A stretch of 64,000 nt of DNA from Astrothelium macrocarpum (taxonomy: Eukaryota > Ascomycota > Dothideomycetes > Trypetheliales > Trypetheliaceae). The translations under genes were made by a program, and so were the position numbers. The notes below the pieces were generated by a model, which saw only the letters and a program-made list of their open reading frames with translations, ran no database searches and was not told the origin of the DNA. The stretch is taken from the NCBI GenBank assembly GCA_021030915.1, contig JAGEMR010000012.1:124001-188000 (forward strand). Reading direction: 5' to 3'. Shown piece after piece: positions 12,254 to 24,075 of this stretch. How positions within the stretch are numbered: the stretch's first letter is position 1; each line of letters starts with the position of its first letter.

Positions 12254-13552
12254 ATGCATCGAACCTACAGCATGCGCCAGTCGCGCGCCCCCACGGCGTC
12301 GCAAATTCAGAATCCACCCCCTCCACCATCGTCAACAAAGGCCAACCGCTTCTTCGGCAAGAGTAACATTGGTGAGTCAGCAACTGCTTCGTTTCACTCA
12401 TAACCAGCGAGGCAATATGGTGTAAGCGCTGGATATGTTCTGATGCCTCTCATCCTGTATTGTGCTAGGCTATCAGCCCGTATTTATGAATTATGATTAC
12501 TAGCAATTATCCGGCTTGGCTTAATTCGAGTACTAATCTCGTTCACGTAGGTCACAATTTTCGCAAGAGCACTGCTGGAGCATTTGGACCCGATCTCGCA
12601 AAGAAGTTGTCGCAGCTAGTGAAGATGGAGAAGAACGTTATGCGAAGTATGGAGCTTGTTGGCAGGGAGAGGATGGAAGTTGCTCAGCAGCTCTCCATCT
12701 GGGGTGAAGCATGTGATGACGATGTCTCTGACGTTACGGACAAACTTGGTGTTTTGATTTACGAGATTGGAGAACTGGAGGACCAATTCGTCGATCGTTA
12801 TGATCAATACCGTGTTACGATCAAGAGCATCCGAAACATTGAGGCTTCTGTTCAGCCCAGCCGTGACAGGAAGCAGAAGATCACGGATCAAATTGCCCAG
12901 CTCAAATACAAAGAGCCCAACTCTCCTAAGATTGTCGTTCTCGAACAGGAACTTGTCCGCGCCGAGGCCGAATCACTTGTCGCTGAAGCTCAGCTCTCCA
13001 ATATCACGCGTGAGAAGCTCAAAGCCGCTTTTACTTACCAATTCGATGCTCTACGTGAGCATTCCGAGAAGCTTGCTATCATTGCCGGTTTCGGAAAACA
13101 CCTTTTGCAGCTCGTAGATGATACTCCTGTCACTCCAGGCGAGACTAGGCAGGCATATGATGGTTATGAAGCAAGCAAAGCGTAAGTCTCCTCACAGCAA
13201 ACAGAATTGACTGCACACTAAATTATTCTACAGCATCATTCAAGACTGCGAGGATGCTCTCACCAATTGGGTTGAGCAAAATGCAGCAGTCAAGTCCAAA
13301 CTTTCGACTCGTGCTCGCACTCTATCTCAGCGCCGCCATGCAGGTCGCCGCCAAGCTGGTGAGGGTGTCGACCTCGCCGATCAAGATCAGCCCCTTGCAA
13401 ACCGTGAATCTGGTGTCTGGGTCCCTGCATCGCAGCATCAAGGTGACGAGTACGAGGATGACGAAGAAGATGAGGAGGAAATCGCTGAGACAGCGCCAGC
13501 CGCGAATGGTGGAGAGAGGGGCCGCGAAGAGGAACGTGTTGAAGCTGTCTAA
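12254..13552 (+). CDS. PIL1: Eisosome core component Pil1/Lsp1
   Basis: Three exons (12254-12371, 12551-13181, 13234-13552) encode about 355 residues. The N-terminus MHRTYSMRQSRAPTASQ and the BAR-type core (AAGAFGPDLAKKL-like start, QLVKMEKNVMRSMELVG, WGEACDDDVSDVTDKLG, IRNIEASVQPSRDRK) are diagnostic of Pil1/Lsp1. The protein assembles under the plasma membrane into eisosomes, which shape furrow-like MCC domains and bind PI(4,5)P2 through the basic face of the BAR fold. The C-terminal tail is acidic (DEYEDDEEDEEEI). Total exon length is a multiple of three and both introns have consensus sites. In the family, Pkh/Ypk kinases control assembly by phosphorylation; this is family knowledge and is not visible here. 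Confidence 0.97.
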
Positions 13553-13968
13553 GATCAGAGCTAGCAGACCAACATTAGTCAGGCCGGGGCGATAAATGCG
13601 GCGATTTTGGTTCAATTCGATATGCGAACAATGTATACCCTTGAGTTTCTTGTACCACCGGGTGGGTATGGCGACATGGTAATGGGGAGATAATTGGACG
13701 ACAACGATTTCGAAATTTGAATTAAGTAGCTTTCCGGGTTGCGAAATATATAATGAGCTTCGAAACTCCCTTTCTGTGAAATTGTGATCCATAGTCATCA
13801 AAGTATCAACTGCATGCGACGATTGAATCTTGTCCGAGGACCACCAAAATTAACGACCTCGCTCACACACCGATATTCCACTACGCACCTCACAGTCGAC
13901 AAAGTAGCTCCCACACACAAACACACTAGGGCTTTAATTAGCCTGTCCATTCCTTACAATCATGAAGC
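13553..13968. other. Intergenic region between PIL1 and ISM1
   Basis: It holds the PIL1 3' UTR and the promoter and leader of the isoleucyl-tRNA synthetase gene. No additional gene is seen, apart from the start of a short upstream frame at 13962. Confidence 0.5.
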
Positions 13969-14099
13969 ATGCTGAAACCAAATTTAACATGCCGCGCAGC
14001 CATGTCTTGGTCGTCCACGCTCAAGCTTCCCAGATCGAATTTCCCTCCCCGTCCCATTCCGGCCGATCAACCCACCTACTTGCGTCGTTGTACCGATGA
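13962..14099 (+). promoter_or_regulatory. Overlapping upstream ORF of the isoleucyl-tRNA synthetase
   Basis: An ATG at 13962 opens a 45-codon frame (stop 14097-14099). It overlaps the first two in-frame synthetase ATGs (13969 and 14002) in a different frame. A ribosome starting here would bypass the synthetase start. It could tune expression or favour leaky scanning, but no conservation data are available. Confidence 0.4.
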
Positions 14100-17000
14100 T
14101 CTGTACACCTGGCAGAGCTCAACGCGACCACTTACGCCTACAAACAACAATCATGCGACAAATAAAGAAAGCTCAAAGTTTGTACTCCATGATGGCCCTC
14201 CGTACGCCAATGGAAGTCTGCACATAGGCCATGCTCTCAACAAGATCCTGAAGGATTTGATTTGTAGATTTCAGCTTAGCCAAGGAAAGAGAATACACTA
14301 TGTGCCGGGCTGGGACTGTCATGGTTTACCCATTGAGATCAAGGCTTTGCAACTCCAAAAAGAGCTTAGTCTGGGGAACGAGAAGGTTGCTGCCGCATCT
14401 GCTGGAGAAAACAATGCGGTGGTAATCAGAGAAGCAGCGAGAAACCTGGCAACTAAGACAGTCGAAGAGCAAAAAGCAGGTTTCAAAGAATGGGCAGTTA
14501 TGGGGGACTGGGACCGAGCATATCGCACGATGGACAAGGATTTTGAGTTGAAGCAGCTCCAAGTCTTTAGGGAAATGGTTGAGAAGGGTAAGACTTGCTC
14601 CTCACTATAGGCTTTCATCACTTTTAAGCCTCAAACTGACTTGGCACAGGGCTAATCTATCGCCAAAATAAACCCGTGTACTGGTCTCCGTCTTCTCATA
14701 CAGCGCTTGCCGAAGCCGAGCTAGAGTATGATGAAAATCATACTTCAACCGCAGCATTTGTAAAATTTCCACTGGTCCAACTACCAGCAAAACTCCGACA
14801 TCTAAAAGAAAATGTCTCGCGATTTTATGCTGTCATCTGGACGACTACTCCTTGGACGCTCCCAGCCAACAAAGCGATCGCTGTCCACCAAGACATGGAA
14901 TACACTGTCATTTCCGTAGCGGATGAGAAAGAGCCGACAAAATCAACAATGCTTTTGGTAGGAAAGGACAGGCTGGAGGCGATCGTTTCACACATGTCAG
15001 ACACTGGAACACCAAACATGGTCATCGACAGCATACTAGGTTCAGAGTTAATTGGGCAGACCCAGTACATCAATGTACTCCAAGGTAGTCAATCGACACC
15101 TCAGCCCTTCCTGCATGCTCCATTTGTCACTTCTTCTAGTGGCTCGGGCCTTGTCCATATGGCTCCGGGTCATGGTTTGGAAGATTACACTGTCTGTGTT
15201 CAACATGGCATCGACATCTTTGCTCCTGTTGATGATAATGGCTGCTTCACGAGTAAGGCTATGCCTGACATGCCTGATTATTTGATTGGTAAAGGTGTAC
15301 AGGGCGAAGGAACAACTGCTGTATTGAGCTATCTGAAACGTTTTGGAGAAGTCCTTGGAGAGAGTCGGGGATTAGTCCTTGCTTCCCACCAGCTACAACA
15401 CAAGTATCCTATTGACTGGCGGACGAAGCAACCCGTCATCATTAGAGCGACAGAACAATGGTTCGCTGATGTTGATGGTATCAAAAGAGACGCCATTACT
15501 GCTCTCGAAAACGTCAATTTCTTTCCTGAATCTGGAAAGAATCGGATGTTGAGTTTCATTGGAGGCCGTAGCCAATGGTGTATTTCTCGTCAGCGAGCTT
15601 GGGGTGTGCCAATTCCCGCTCTGTTTCGCAAAGACTCCTCTAATATGGAAGCTGTGATGACCAGCGATACCATCGAATATATCATCAAGGTGATCGAAGA
15701 ACGAGGAATTGACGCCTGGTGGACAGATGAAGAGAATGATCCGGCATGGATTCCTCCAGGGCTGCAAGGCGAGTTCATCCGAGGCAAAGACACAATGGAC
15801 GTTTGGTTCGATAGTGGAACGACTTGGACAACGCTCGCAGGCAATGATAACGGAGGCTGTCCTGCGGATGTCTACATTGAAGGCAATGACCAACATCGTG
15901 GATGGTTTCAGTCATCTCTTCTGACATATGTAGCACAACAGAAGTCAGGGGAGGCGCCAGATACATCTTTCGTAACACAAGCACCATTCAAGATGCTGAT
16001 TACGCATGGTTTCACTCTGGACCAGCATGGCCGAAAGATGAGCAAATCTATCGGCAATGTTATATCCCCTCAGCAAATCATGGATGGCTCTCTGTTACCG
16101 CCCGTCAAACGAAAAAAGAAAAAAGGAACCCAAGAGACTGAGAGCAACGGAAAGCTTACATATGATGCCATGGGGCCTGATGCCCTTCGACTGTGGGTTG
16201 CTGGAAGTGACTATACAAAAGACGTCATCATTGGTCAAATCGGCCTTCAGGCTATCAATCAAAGTCTGCATAAATACCGAGTTACTTTCAAGTGGCTGCT
16301 CGGTGTCCTGTCTGACTACGAAGTATACGACCGCTCTCCTAGTTTTTGTCTTATGGATCGCGTAGCTCTCTACCAACTTTCTCAAGTCCTGCTCCAGGTC
16401 CATACATACTTTTCATCATACGAGTTCTTTAAAGCTGTCAATGCAATCAACAGATACATTGGCCACGATCTCTCAACTTTTTACTTTGAAACGCTGAAAG
16501 ATCGACTATATACAGGCAATGAGTCTGATCGGTATGCAGCACAAGCAGTTCTTGTTCAGATTTTCGATTCTCTTCACCAAATGCTCGCACCCATTACACC
16601 TCTACTAATCGAAGAGACGTGGTCATATACTCCAACGTCGCTTCAGCATTTGCTTGAATATCCTCTGCATAAGACTTGGACACCACCGCCGAAACAGCAG
16701 GGTAAGGAGCTGGAGCAGAAAATCGCTCATCTTACAGCGGCGCATACTGCCGTCAAAAGTGCCCAAGAAGTCGCTCGACTGGATAAGCGGATGGGTTCAA
16801 GTCTCGAGTCAGATGTCACCCTGTTGCTCCCAGAGCCAGTGGAAACACCCCTCACAGAAATCAGTTTAGAGGATTTGGCTTCCATTTTCATAGTGTCCGG
16901 GGTCTCACTCTCAGTTGGTAACTCTAATGAGGGGATTGGAAATGTTGCTGAAAATGGCGCATGGAAATATGAAGAGAAGATCGAGCTTGATGGGAGAGTT

Positions 17001-17135
17001 TTAGGCACGGCTATCGTGAGACCGGCAGCGGGATGCAAGTGCCCCAGATGCTGGAGATATATGGCACCGGCACCAGAGAAACTCTGTCAGAGGTGCGAGG
17101 ATGTAGTGAAGGACTTGGGTATGGAACTCCCCTAA
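13969..17135 (+). CDS. ISM1: Isoleucyl-tRNA synthetase, mitochondrial
   Basis: Two exons (13969-14587 and 14650-17135) give about 1034 residues. It charges tRNA-Ile with isoleucine. Class I signatures are present: HIGH at about residues 85-88 (GSLHIGHALNK) and KMSKS at about 669-673. WTTTPWTLPAN marks the CP1 editing region and WCISRQRAWGVPIP the core. A C-terminal zinc-binding pair (CPRCW and CQRC) is present, as in bacterial/organellar IleRS. Length and the C-terminal zinc module fit the mitochondrial enzyme, not the longer cytosolic one. The N-terminal 30 residues carry several K/R and S/T residues, consistent with a presequence. ATG 14002 is an alternative start. Confidence 0.95.
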
Positions 17136-17497
17136 ATAAAATTCCTGGGTGGTGTATAGTGCTGTAAAATAACGTTTGATTATGTACATATACCCAACTT
17201 ACCTCAGACTAGATAGAATACTTTGTGTAGGTATTACATGAAATAGAACTGGATAATTCAGAAGAAAGCTCCGATCCTCATTGGAGATGATTGACCCTTG
17301 CACAAGTTCGACGCAGGGACCAAGTGACCTCATGCGGGCATCCCGGCCTTGTCCAGCTGAGCTCGTGCTTGTGGTGCCAGCACGAGACAATAAACAAAAC
17401 CAAACCAAGCTTGTCCCTTTAATACCTTCAATCCCAACCCCTCCAAAGAACAAAACCCTCCCAATCCGCAAGCTCTACATACGTCGCTCACTCAACA
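17136..17497. other. Intergenic region between ISM1 and the RPEL gene
   Basis: A promoter-like, pyrimidine-rich leader precedes ATG 17498. No other gene is seen. Confidence 0.5.
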
Positions 17498-18163
17498 ATG
17501 GCTTCCGAAGATACCGTTACTGCTGGCGTCGACACCAGCTCCCCTTCTCCCCTTGAACGGCGCAACTCTCTTGAAAAGCACCTTCAATCACGTCCGAATG
17601 AGCAAGACTTGAAAGACAGACATATCCTTCTCGACACCAAAGCTGCACCGTACGTTATAATCTTCCAGTCGTTTTCCCTAAAAACTTTGCACCTACCCAT
17701 CTCCCTTCGTAAAGGCAAGAAGCTAATGCTAGACGGGACGACAGAGCTCTTCAAGCCGCCGCCCAAGACCTCGAGCGTCAGCGCGTCACCGACAATCTCA
17801 AGAAAGGCCTTTCCCAGCGACCCGACAAGGAGACGCTGGTAGAACGTACGTTCCCCTCCTCTCCCTTATTCTCTCTTCTCTCTCCCAATCCACCTCAGCC
17901 TTCCCTCACAAACCAGCCACTCTCCCCACCTTAACATTCCCCCCTTTAGCAATATAAAAAAAATCTAACAAACATCTACTACTACAGGCAACATCCTCCC
18001 CAACTCAACCGCGGCGCCCGGCCTCCAGGCGCAGCAACGCGAGCTGCAGCGGCACATGCGCGCCGACAGCCTAGAAAAGCAGCTGCAGAATCGGCCGGCG
18101 CCGGACGAGCTGGTACGAGAGGGAATTTTAGACGCGGATGAGAACCCGTTGAAGGACGCGTGA
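17498..18163 (+). CDS. RPEL-repeat protein
   Basis: Three exons (17498-17649, 17733-17845, 17988-18163) encode about 146 residues. Three RPEL-type repeats can be read, each with a hydrophobic/basic helix, a short RP turn and a charged end. They begin RRNSLEKHLQSRPNEQDL, then DNLKKGLSQRPDKETLVERN, then ADSLEKQLQNRPAPDELV. In animals RPEL motifs bind G-actin (MRTF, Phactr). The fungal protein is essentially nothing but repeats, so an actin-monomer or signalling adaptor role is inference. The intron phases (2 and 1) and lengths join the repeats exactly. Intron 2 is 142 bp, long for this locus. Confidence 0.85.
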
Positions 18164-18711
18164 TTGTGTTTGCGTAAGGCGGGATTTGCGGGATTTTATG
18201 ACGAGGATGAATGGGATGGGAGCTCGAGTATAGTGGTTGTGAGATGAGTGAATGGACTTTTGTTTTTGGGGTGCGGCTTATGGGCGCCTGAAAGCATGCG
18301 ATGAGATTCAGTGAATGCGGGTTTCTGATTGCTTGGTGTTGTGATTTGTTTTTCCGGAAGTGTCGGGCGGCGACGCGGCAGGATGACGATGAGTAGGCAA
18401 GTGATTATGTAGATGAGCTTTGGTTTAAATGTCATGGCAGTAAGCCTCAGCCTCAAAGATTGCTAATGAAGTTTAGGTATTGGATATAATCTAAGCTAAA
18501 CTAGCCCATGAGCTCTGCTTGGAGCAAGTTCCGATCGGTTAAGGTATCGAATTAATAATAAAATAGAACAACTTTCGAAGTAAATTCATGCAGCGCCTTC
18601 CTCATATAGAGCTTCAAGTCTCTGTGATGAAACCATACTTTTCTCAATTCTAATGATTCCCACTTATGATTTCTTTCCCATGTCCTTTCCTCATCATGAA
18701 TAGGTCGTAGC
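18164..18711. other. Convergent intergenic region
   Basis: 3' flanks of the RPEL gene and of the small secreted protein gene on the other strand. Nothing else is seen. Confidence 0.5.
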
Positions 18712-19289
18712 CTACGCCGTCGTTGTGGTTGACGGTGGGCTAGCGGACTCAAACGGCGGCACTTGAATACTCGTTGGGATTGCACATGCCGACTGCGTCA
18801 ATGTCTTTGTCTCTAAGAGAGTAGTTTCCTCGTGACAAGGCTGCATCGTACAGATCAGCAACTATAAGAAACTACAGCACAACAGAGTATTATGAAGCTA
18901 AATGCCTGGGACTCGGGCATCGCAAGAACTCACCAGTCCAAATCCTAGGTGCCGAGTCACCAATGCGCATCCGTTGCAGTCAAATTCTTCGATGACTGTG
19001 GAAGTTGCGGCATAGAAGGTGCAGTTTGGTCCGTTCTCAGTGGGGTCAGCGAAGACCGTGCTGGTACAAGTTGGGGCTGGCGTGGAAGAGGCCGAGGTCG
19101 TTGACGAGGTTTCGAGAGGTAAAACGACGATTGGGTTGAACATGGTTGCGGTAGCAACTGGCGAGGCGAGACTGATCGATCAAAGATTCAGCAAAATGTG
19201 AAATGGAACATACAAATGTATACGTAGGGAGTGTCTTACACATTGCCAACAAGAGCTGCAAAGGCAGCAGCGTAGGCGAAGGACTTCAT
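18712..19289 (-). CDS. Small secreted cysteine-containing protein
   Basis: Three exons read from ATG 19289 (19289-19240, 19171-18934, 18840-18712) give 138 residues. The N-terminus is a signal peptide (MKSFAYAAAFAALVGNVLAS). A Ser/Thr-rich stretch follows, then a compact cysteine region (PTCTST, PNCTFY, DCNGCA, PCHEE, SACAIP). The tail is Pro/Thr-rich. The size, secretion signal and cysteines are compatible with a small secreted effector-like or wall protein, but there is no recognised family. The gtaaga and gtgagt donors and cag acceptors support the model, and all phases close. Confidence 0.7.
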
Positions 19290-20876
19290 GATGATTGAAA
19301 TGGTCGTTTTCTGTAAGCCTGGAAGAGGATTGACGAGGAAGAGTAAGGTAAAAGATTTCTTCAGAAAGGACTGAGGAGTTACGCAACAGAAATTTGCAGG
19401 TTTGATCGACCTGAGTGAATGTGAAAACGAATGAGAACGATTGTTTCAGGAAGCAGCAGACCACAGTCCAAGATATAGGGAATTTTCTGTATAGGAAGCA
19501 ACGAGCTGGAGCAACGCCAACTTCCACCGGTTTTCACTACTTTTCCCCTACCCTTACGCGTGCAAAGAGAATGACTGGACAAGGAACGGAGTACTGGGCA
19601 AGCTGAACAAGTAGGCGAGAGACATCAGCTCATCAGCCCAGGGCCAGAGCCCTCGTATGTACCTTTGTGGTTTAATGTAGGCAGTCACAGCCGCAGCCAC
19701 GAAGCCACTTTGACTCGGAAGCATGATTTGGGCAAATGGGCAAACTACAAAGTGAACCTCGAATCCCCTGCCCTTGCATTTTCCCTTGGCTCTGGAGCGG
19801 ATGCAAGCGGATGAAAACGCGTTTCACAGCGTCGTGGCGCCGTGTTGGAACTTTGTGTTTGCTTCCAACATCCAGTGCGGGAGAGTGCATGTTGCTAAGT
19901 TTAAAACCGAGCCAGAGCTGCATTAGGTAATTGATGCAAGGAGCCACATGGGGATTTTAGATTACGCCAACGGAATTAGCGATGACCGCTCGGTTTGTTC
20001 CGACTTACAGTCCGCGGTGTATTCCGGGCAAATCGTTTCTAGTCAGAAATATCTATTCGGGCGGACTGACCTTATACGGCTTCACTATAGGCTGTTCTTT
20101 TCTATCTGTGTAAGCTTGTGGAATCATTGAGGTGAAAGCTTTGAGGAAGCTCAAGCAAAGGGAAATCTGGATTCAGGAGTCTATGCAAGGAAATTAATAG
20201 GAATTCGGTCATCTTAGCTTGGAAGTCGGGAAATTTGGACAGGATTGTCATGCCTGGCAAGTGTCATGGTCTGATAAACATATTACATCTTTCATGTTGC
20301 TTTGAAGAAACTCATCCGGTTTCCTCTCGGTTAAGCCATCTCTAAATTAATGGGGCTTCTTGTGGTTTTTGGTTTCTTGGGTTGTTTGCTCTCCTTTTTG
20401 CCCGTGGGTATATTCGGGATTCCCACGTGGAAAGACAAACTGCTGTTAAACGCACCAACATCTCTAGCATAACTGAAGTTGCAAATGTTTGCCAACGTAA
20501 ATTAGTTATAGCACACATGACACGACATTAGCCTGGTGTCTCGGGCCTTCAATAGATGAAGTACATACTTCAAGAGGGCCAGACCAGCAATGTGAATTTA
20601 CTCGGGTTTGATTCGCCAAAGTAAATAATTATTATGCTATCGTCTCATGTCTCTGAAGCTCGTGCAGTTACATACAGCTGAGCTCATGCTCAGGGGATAT
20701 TTTGAAGAGAGCAGGGAAAAATGCCACCACCAGTACAACCCTTTCCAAAACGACAACAATTACCAATCTCCAACCCACTCCTCTCAGCATTACTTTTCAC
20801 TCTTGCGTCTCGAATCCATACGTGTTTGACAATTTGCGCCAATTTCGGTTGCAATCATGTTATTCAGTACCAGCAT
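19290..20876. other. Intergenic region (1.6 kb)
   Basis: No supported gene. The right part is the 3' flank of the rhodopsin gene. The left part is the promoter of the small secreted protein gene. Short frames here have no coding features. Confidence 0.45.
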
Positions 20877-21968
20877 TTACGCACCGTCATCGTCATCACC
20901 GATGCGGATCTGACCCTCGCCCTTGAGACCCTCGGACCAGAAACCACCGACCTCGACGTTAGTCTCGGGCATGCTCATGTGCGTGAACAAGAGCCATGCA
21001 CCAAAGACGGGCTTAGCAAGAACGTCAAGGACGGCATAGGCGATGATCTCATCGTCGACAGACGCAATACGCGCACCATCGGCAACACCCCAGACGCTTT
21101 AATCATGTTAGCGAGATATTATACCTTGTAGAAGACAAGACTTACATAGGATAGGCAGTCCAGAGAATAAAGGTGAATCCTGCAATGGAACCAAAGAACC
21201 TGGCAACCTTGCTACCCTTGTTCAAAACAGCGGCACGACCGTTGACAGCCAACTGCCAGACAACGACCAAGTAGGCAATGCAAGCAATTGCATACCAACC
21301 CCACTTTTGAGGAGTCTCCTCTCCACCAAAGGCAGCAAAGAGACCGGTGATGATCATGATCAAATCGGCAACAATAGCAATGAAGATGCTAGCGCCATTG
21401 AGACCGGCAAGGAGGGAAAGGTCGAGGAGGAGAAGTGGTGTAGTCAAGCTCCAGTCAACATAGCGAGCCCAATAGACTTCACGATAGATGTGTTTGTAAG
21501 TATCAGGAACGTGCTCATTTTTCTCAGTGATCTTGACATCGTGGAGGGCAACACCGTGGCCAGTGGCCATTCCAAAGTAGGAGATGGCAGCGATGATGGT
21601 GATGAGCGTAGTGACGACATGGTACAGACGTTTGGACTACATTGATTGATGGATTGATTAGTCAAAGTATGTGTGTTTGAGCTTTTGCTTCGCTCCATAA
21701 GCTTACCGCTGGGAGGTTCCATGACATAGCGGTAAAAGCAAGCGAGGCAACAATCATAATGACAAAGACGACCCTACGTCATGTAAGTTTTGTCCAGCAT
21801 TGTCATTTCGTACGATACGTACCACAAAGCTCGAGTGCCCTCATCGTGAACGACTTGATATTCAGGCCTTGGATCTGTGAAGGTCGGCAACGGGGCAATG
21901 GAGCTGGTGGCTGTAGGCACCAAGGCCGTGGTAGTCTTCTTCAAAGCTTCAACCGCTTGAGGAATCAT
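20877..21968 (-). CDS. Microbial (type I) rhodopsin, proton-pump type
   Basis: Four exons from ATG 21968 (21968-21823, 21773-21707, 21636-21146, 21096-20877) make a 307-residue seven-helix opsin. The retinal Schiff-base lysine is K263 in DVLAKPVFG. Helix C reads ARYVDWSLTTPLLLLDLSLL. It places D132 where bacteriorhodopsin has D85 (proton acceptor) and D143 where it has D96 (donor), with TT at 136-137. Both carboxylates present is the signature of a light-driven proton pump such as the Leptosphaeria/CarO types. In NOP-1-type slow sensors the donor differs. It should sit in the plasma or vacuolar membrane. No carotenoid genes (carRA, carB, carX) are adjacent, unlike the Fusarium cluster. Confidence 0.95.
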
Positions 21969-24075
21969 CTCGACTTGATGGCAATGACAATGATTATGAT
22001 TCGATCAAGCTCAGAGATGATGATTGGAAAATGGTTTGATAGAAGGAAGAAAGTAGGAAGTGGGCAGAGAGTTGGATGAGTCTGATGGGGACACGGGAGG
22101 ATGAGCAAAGCTCTAACATGAACCCCGCCGCGGAGCAACGACGACAGACTAGGCTACGGCATGCCCCGATCCAAGCTTGCCATTGGATCAAAGACGTCAT
22201 TTTCTGCGCCTCCAGCAGTCGAGCAATTTCCGGTCGAAGACTAAGCCTGAATTGATTCGTTGTTGAAGGGTGCTGTGGTCAAACTTTTAGTTGAGGCATT
22301 GGACAATGTTAGATCTGAGTTACATTAAAGATATCGATCCTTTACAGATCCATATCTTGCTGCACCCCAGATTTTGCCATCCTTATCTCTGATGCCGCAT
22401 GACAGGATCCTCACACGAAGTACCCAAGTACCTTTTGCCCGGGCAGAAAGTGACTGGGTACATAGAATTGGTATGGTGGTAGCGTTAGCTTCCCAGGTCG
22501 ATCCTTGAGCGTCACGAGGGTCAAAATCGCGATGCCATCCACACCGACGATAAGGTACTTCCCCGCATTCACGAGCCTTTGGTAAAGCCTTCTTGAAACA
22601 CGAGTGGATAGAAGCACAAAGCCAGATAGATTATTCATACTTCCATAACAAGCATCTGGCATCCGAAGCTTATGCGCAATCGCTTGGAGCTTGGCACACG
22701 GACGGCAGAAGGACACTGCAAAACCGTACTGGCAGTGAAACCTCCGCTTTCAGATAGGGTAAGCCCCTACCAGTGTGCAGCACTTGTCCAGATACCGATC
22801 AAAACAAAACTGATGGACCGATATTGACAGAATTCGGATTCACAATGACAAGCTGCCGGATATTATTTCCCATGTTTTCTCTATTACCTGGGTGGCCTGG
22901 ATGGCCGATGGCAGGCCAACTGTTTTCAGTCTTTGTCCATGCTGATTCGCTTGTGGCTATGCACGGCCCACGAGCTTAATCGTGAGGCCGGCGCTTTGCC
23001 GACTGGCCAACCAGGAAACTTGAGCGCCTCTCACCATCTCATTGTTTGCAAGAGCCTCAGTGAGTTCCTATAATCATGGATTCTTGAATAGTCATTTGAC
23101 ATTCTCTGACCATCTGTAGTCTCGATATGCATCTCATTTGCTCGTGCATTGCGCCTGTGACCTGGTTCTCGAACCCAAAGTCTGCAGCTTGTCCAGTACG
23201 AACAACGCTTCATATCCCAACACACGACAGAATACCTCCTTCGCCCTGGCAAAATTTTCAGTCAAGCATTCGCCACGACTTGGAGAGAGGACTGCGAAAA
23301 CGAAAAATCAGATAGTTGTATTGCGATAGGTAAAACTGTACGGTTTCCTACCCCCACGAGCGGTTGATCTTCATTGAAAAGCAATATGGCAAGTCTCAAA
23401 GATTCTCGTCTTTCATAATAAAAGCACGCGTTCTGAAAAAGTCAAATAAGTGTGTGTGTGTGGCGAATATTTAATCCACCACTCGTGCACGGCGATGGTT
23501 GGTGGACGCCTCATCGGTATGGGGTATTGATCCACATCATGCTGGCCTAGAATCAAAAGGTGAGCTGAGGGACTGGACTCCCTCGTTTCCTTTCACGGTA
23601 TGTCGATGCATGTAAGCCGAATGTTCTGTGCAGATTGTCTCAGCGCACGCCCATGATAGGGCGATTGGGGGAGGACCTAGTTTTCTACATCCCTGCAAAT
23701 TCAAGGTCCTCATTTTCAGACTCAATGTCCTCTCGGGTACAAATTCCGTATTGTAGCCTCAATATAAATCTGTCCCTGCAGTTCGTGTCTTGAGCCGCAA
23801 TAAACATCCCTACATTTTCCATTGTCTTTCATTTTAGACGAGCGAAACTTTGCTTGGCGACCCAAATCGCTGGATCAAACCCGTCTGGTACCAGTCTTTC
23901 CAGAGCACCGGACTGCGACCATAGAATCCGACCCTAGCCTCACGCTTCCACTCCTGCTTAAGAGGTTCTCCCTGAGAGGCTCCCTATCGTCGCTTCATCG
24001 CCTTGGTATTACATTTGGTGGTGTCACCGTCAACTAAGCAGAATCAAACTCCTTCGATACTAGCCCATTTCCAAG
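21969..24075. other. Intergenic region (2.1 kb) between rhodopsin and ZIP genes
   Basis: Divergent promoters for the rhodopsin and the zinc transporter lie here. A TATA-like TATAAAT sits near 23762, and a (GT)6 microsatellite at 23451-23462. A 101-codon frame at 22411-22716 (reverse) has no recognisable features. No gene is supported. Confidence 0.45.

Noticed and set aside
22411..22716. 101-codon reverse frame between rhodopsin and ZIP genes
   Set aside because: No domain, no signal peptide and no supporting exon; probably chance.
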